Shown here: in pieces, positions 62,500 through 64,000 of the stretch
How positions within the stretch are numbered: position 1 is the first letter of the stretch
Layout: the number at the start of each line of letters is the position of its first letter
Source of the DNA: DATFNI01 sp963712305
GTDB lineage: Bacteria; Bacteroidota; Rhodothermia; Balneolales; DATFMH01
DNA: 64,000 bases
NCBI GenBank assembly: GCA_963712305.1
Contig: CAVQHI010000001.1
Location: forward strand, 1,612,001-1,676,000
Direction of reading: 5' to 3'
Program-made: the position numbers and the translations under genes
Notes under the pieces: model-generated
Databases searched by the model: none
What the model was told of the DNA's origin: nothing
What the model saw: only the letters and a program-made list of their open reading frames with translations

Positions 62500-63870
62500 A
62501 TGGACACGGCCACTGATGTTCGATTGGAGAGGAGACTCGGTCTGTTTCCAGTCACCAATATTGTCATTGCCAATATGATAGGTGCCGGGATCTTCACCAC
62601 TTCCGGGTTGTTGATGGCAGATCTGCGCAATCCACTACTTATGCTTTTGCTCTGGATTATTGGCGGCATCATTGCTTTCTGCGGTGCATTTGCATACAGC
62701 AAGCTTGGAGTTGCCATGCCCCATGCTGGTGGTGAATATCTTTTTCTCTCCCGCCTCTACCACCCGATGATCGGTTTTCTGAGTGGATGGATTTCCTTCA
62801 TTGTAGGTTTCTCGGCTCCAATTGCCGCTTCCGCCATCGGATTCAGTGAATACTTCACCCGTGCCTTTCCTGCTGTTTTGACCTCGGAGGATTCTGTTTT
62901 TCTACTCACGCCGGTTGTGGTAAAAAAGGGACTGGCCATTTTTGTCATTATGTTGTTTACGTCCGTACATCTGCGCGGAATCGAATTCGGAGCAAGAATT
63001 CAGAACTATCTTACCGTTTTAAAAGTAGCTCTCGTTGTAGGCCTGATAGCCATTGGATTTGCCTGGGGCCAGGGTGACATCAGTCATCTGACTTCCGGTG
63101 AACCCTATACATACGATTTTGGTGGTTGGAAAACGATGGGTCTGTCTCTCATGTGGATCATGTTTGCATACAGCGGATGGAATGCCTCCACGTATATCGG
63201 CTCAGAAATCCGCAATCCATCCCAAAATATACCACTCTCTTTGTTGATCGGGACCGGAACCGTAATACTTCTCTATTTTTTATTGAACATGCTATTCATT
63301 TTTGCAGTGACCCCCGAAAACATGAGTGGAGTTATCTCGATTGGGGGACTGGCTATGGGTAGTTTATTCGGACGATCCATGGAAACGGTGTTTTCACTGC
63401 TTATATCCTTTGCCCTCTTTTCCTCGCTGAGTGCCTTTATCATACTTGGTCCCCGTGTTTATTATTCGATGGCACAGGATGGATATTTCTTTAGGTTCGT
63501 CTCCGATGTGAATCCCACCAATAATGTTCCGTCAAAAGCTATTCTACTTCAGAGCGGTATTTCCATCATCATGGTTCTTTCAGGCACATTTGATCAGATC
63601 TTGACCTACATGGGTTTTTCGTTGGGCATTTTCCCGATCCTGGCTGCTCTCGGTGTATTCAGGCTTCCAAAACTGAAGAATGATTCCTCTAAAATGAAAG
63701 GATCTGCCCTCCCGGTCATTTATGCAATCGCTGGAACGCTCATCCTGATTCTCGCTTTTTTTGAAAGGCCCTTAGAGTCATGCATTGCACTACTGACTGT
63801 ATTGGCTGGTGTCCCGGCTTTTTTCCTTTTTAAAAAGAATCATCGCAGTAAAGTTGCGGCGCGGAGTTAA
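62500..63870 (+). CDS. APC-family amino acid permease
   Basis: A 456-residue polytopic transporter with about 12 helices. APC signatures: NMIGAGIFTTSGLLM in helix 1, GGIIAFCGAFAYSKLGVAMPHAGGEYLFLSRLYHP in helices 2-3, and WIMFAYSGWNASTYIGSEIRNPSQNIP in helix 6. It exchanges or imports amino acids, but the substrate cannot be read. It starts 9 bases after the exported methyltransferase and is likely cotranscribed with it. Confidence 0.93.
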   Translation: MDTATDVRLERRLGLFPVTNIVIANMIGAGIFTTSGLLMADLRNPLLMLLLWIIGGIIAFCGAFAYSKLGVAMPHAGGEYLFLSRLYHPMIGFLSGWISFIVGFSAPIAASAIGFSEYFTRAFPAVLTSEDSVFLLTPVVVKKGLAIFVIMLFTSVHLRGIEFGARIQNYLTVLKVALVVGLIAIGFAWGQGDISHLTSGEPYTYDFGGWKTMGLSLMWIMFAYSGWNASTYIGSEIRNPSQNIPLSLLIGTGTVILLYFLLNMLFIFAVTPENMSGVISIGGLAMGSLFGRSMETVFSLLISFALFSSLSAFIILGPRVYYSMAQDGYFFRFVSDVNPTNNVPSKAILLQSGISIIMVLSGTFDQILTYMGFSLGIFPILAALGVFRLPKLKNDSSKMKGSALPVIYAIAGTLILILAFFERPLESCIALLTVLAGVPAFFLFKKNHRSKVAARS

Positions 63871-63887
63871 CCCGGATTATTCACCAA

Positions 63888-63989
63888 GAAATTTAGTGGT
63901 GGACAAGGCGTCACGGAAATGGCGCCAGAATCGTACTTGTGTACGTTGATAAGCCATTTTTGGGACAAGGCAGCCCACCGTTAAATTTC
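63888..63989. repeat. Structured intergenic repeat at the right edge
   Basis: Outer arms GAAATTTAGTGGTGG (63888-63902) and CCACCGTTAAATTTC (63975-63989), two mismatches in 15. Inside, AAATGGC/GCCATTT (63917-63923, 63953-63959) and a perfect CGTAC-TTGT-GTACG hairpin (63932-63945) nest symmetrically. ACAAGGC occurs twice (63903, 63964). Nested hairpins of this type, with a GTACTTGTGTAC-like core, are widespread bacterial repeats. Confidence 0.75.
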
Positions 63990-64000
63990 GAAGCTATGAA

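Noticed and set aside
1..64000. tRNA or rRNA genes
   Set aside because: Read-through of the intergenic regions gave no cloverleaf with a GTTCGA-type T-arm and no rRNA-like sequence; a dedicated search could still find one.

Overview
The window reads as chromosomal DNA of a Bacteroidota-type (FCB group) heterotroph. The evidence is a SusC/SusD outer-membrane pair driven by an ECF sigma factor and a FecR anti-sigma factor, a 'two-component propeller' (Reg_prop) histidine kinase, a GH92 alpha-mannosidase, a DUF1080 protein, and many lipoproteins with short lipoboxes. Many genes carry clear AGGAG-type ribosome binding sites, and one promoter has a canonical TTGACA/TATCAT shape. That is less typical of classic Bacteroidia, so a sister lineage (Balneolota-, Rhodothermota- or Ignavibacteria-like) is possible; this is inference. 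I saw no rRNA, tRNA or CRISPR array.

Layout. 0-10 kb: start of a secreted repeat protein (cut by the window edge), a nested pair of MITE-like elements, a sensor kinase/LuxR-type regulator pair, an unrecognised gene, a methyltransferase, and a FadL-type porin with a lipoprotein SGNH esterase. 10-21 kb: housekeeping genes (pyrF, rnhA, tsaD, kup, plsC, an M3 peptidase) with a repeat-built lipoprotein, a broken alpha-galactosidase directly after the kup stop codon, and a heptanucleotide tandem array. 21-28 kb: a compact tetR-fmdE-like-tolC-hlyD-RND efflux operon with two near-identical operators, one before tetR and one before the fmdE-like gene. 28-35 kb: an accessory 'graveyard' holding remnants of a DUF4188 gene, a Crp/Fnr regulator, an IS110 transposase and a MutM-like glycosylase among small genes and palindromic repeats. 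35-38 kb: a beta-helix lipoprotein and a RAYT (REP-associated tyrosine transposase) bracketed by its probable REP palindromes. 38-53 kb: a glycan-use region with GH92, DUF1080, a GH2-like glycosidase, an EEP-family hydrolase, SusD, SusC (with an STN signalling domain), FecR and ECF sigma. 53-64 kb: assorted genes including a ScyD/ScyE-like propeller, a P1B-type ATPase with CPL in place of CPC, a BLUF photoreceptor, a YcaQ-like protein, a dual-specificity phosphatase, an exported O-methyltransferase and an amino acid permease.

The most striking points are: (1) a MITE-like family with at least four copies in two internal subfamilies, one copy nested inside another, and one supplying the stop codon of a neighbouring gene; (2) a RAYT with matching palindromes on both sides and a half copy 2.6 kb away; (3) an FmdE-like metal-binding protein inside a TetR-controlled RND efflux operon; (4) a complete sigma/anti-sigma/transducer relay in front of a glycan-use locus.
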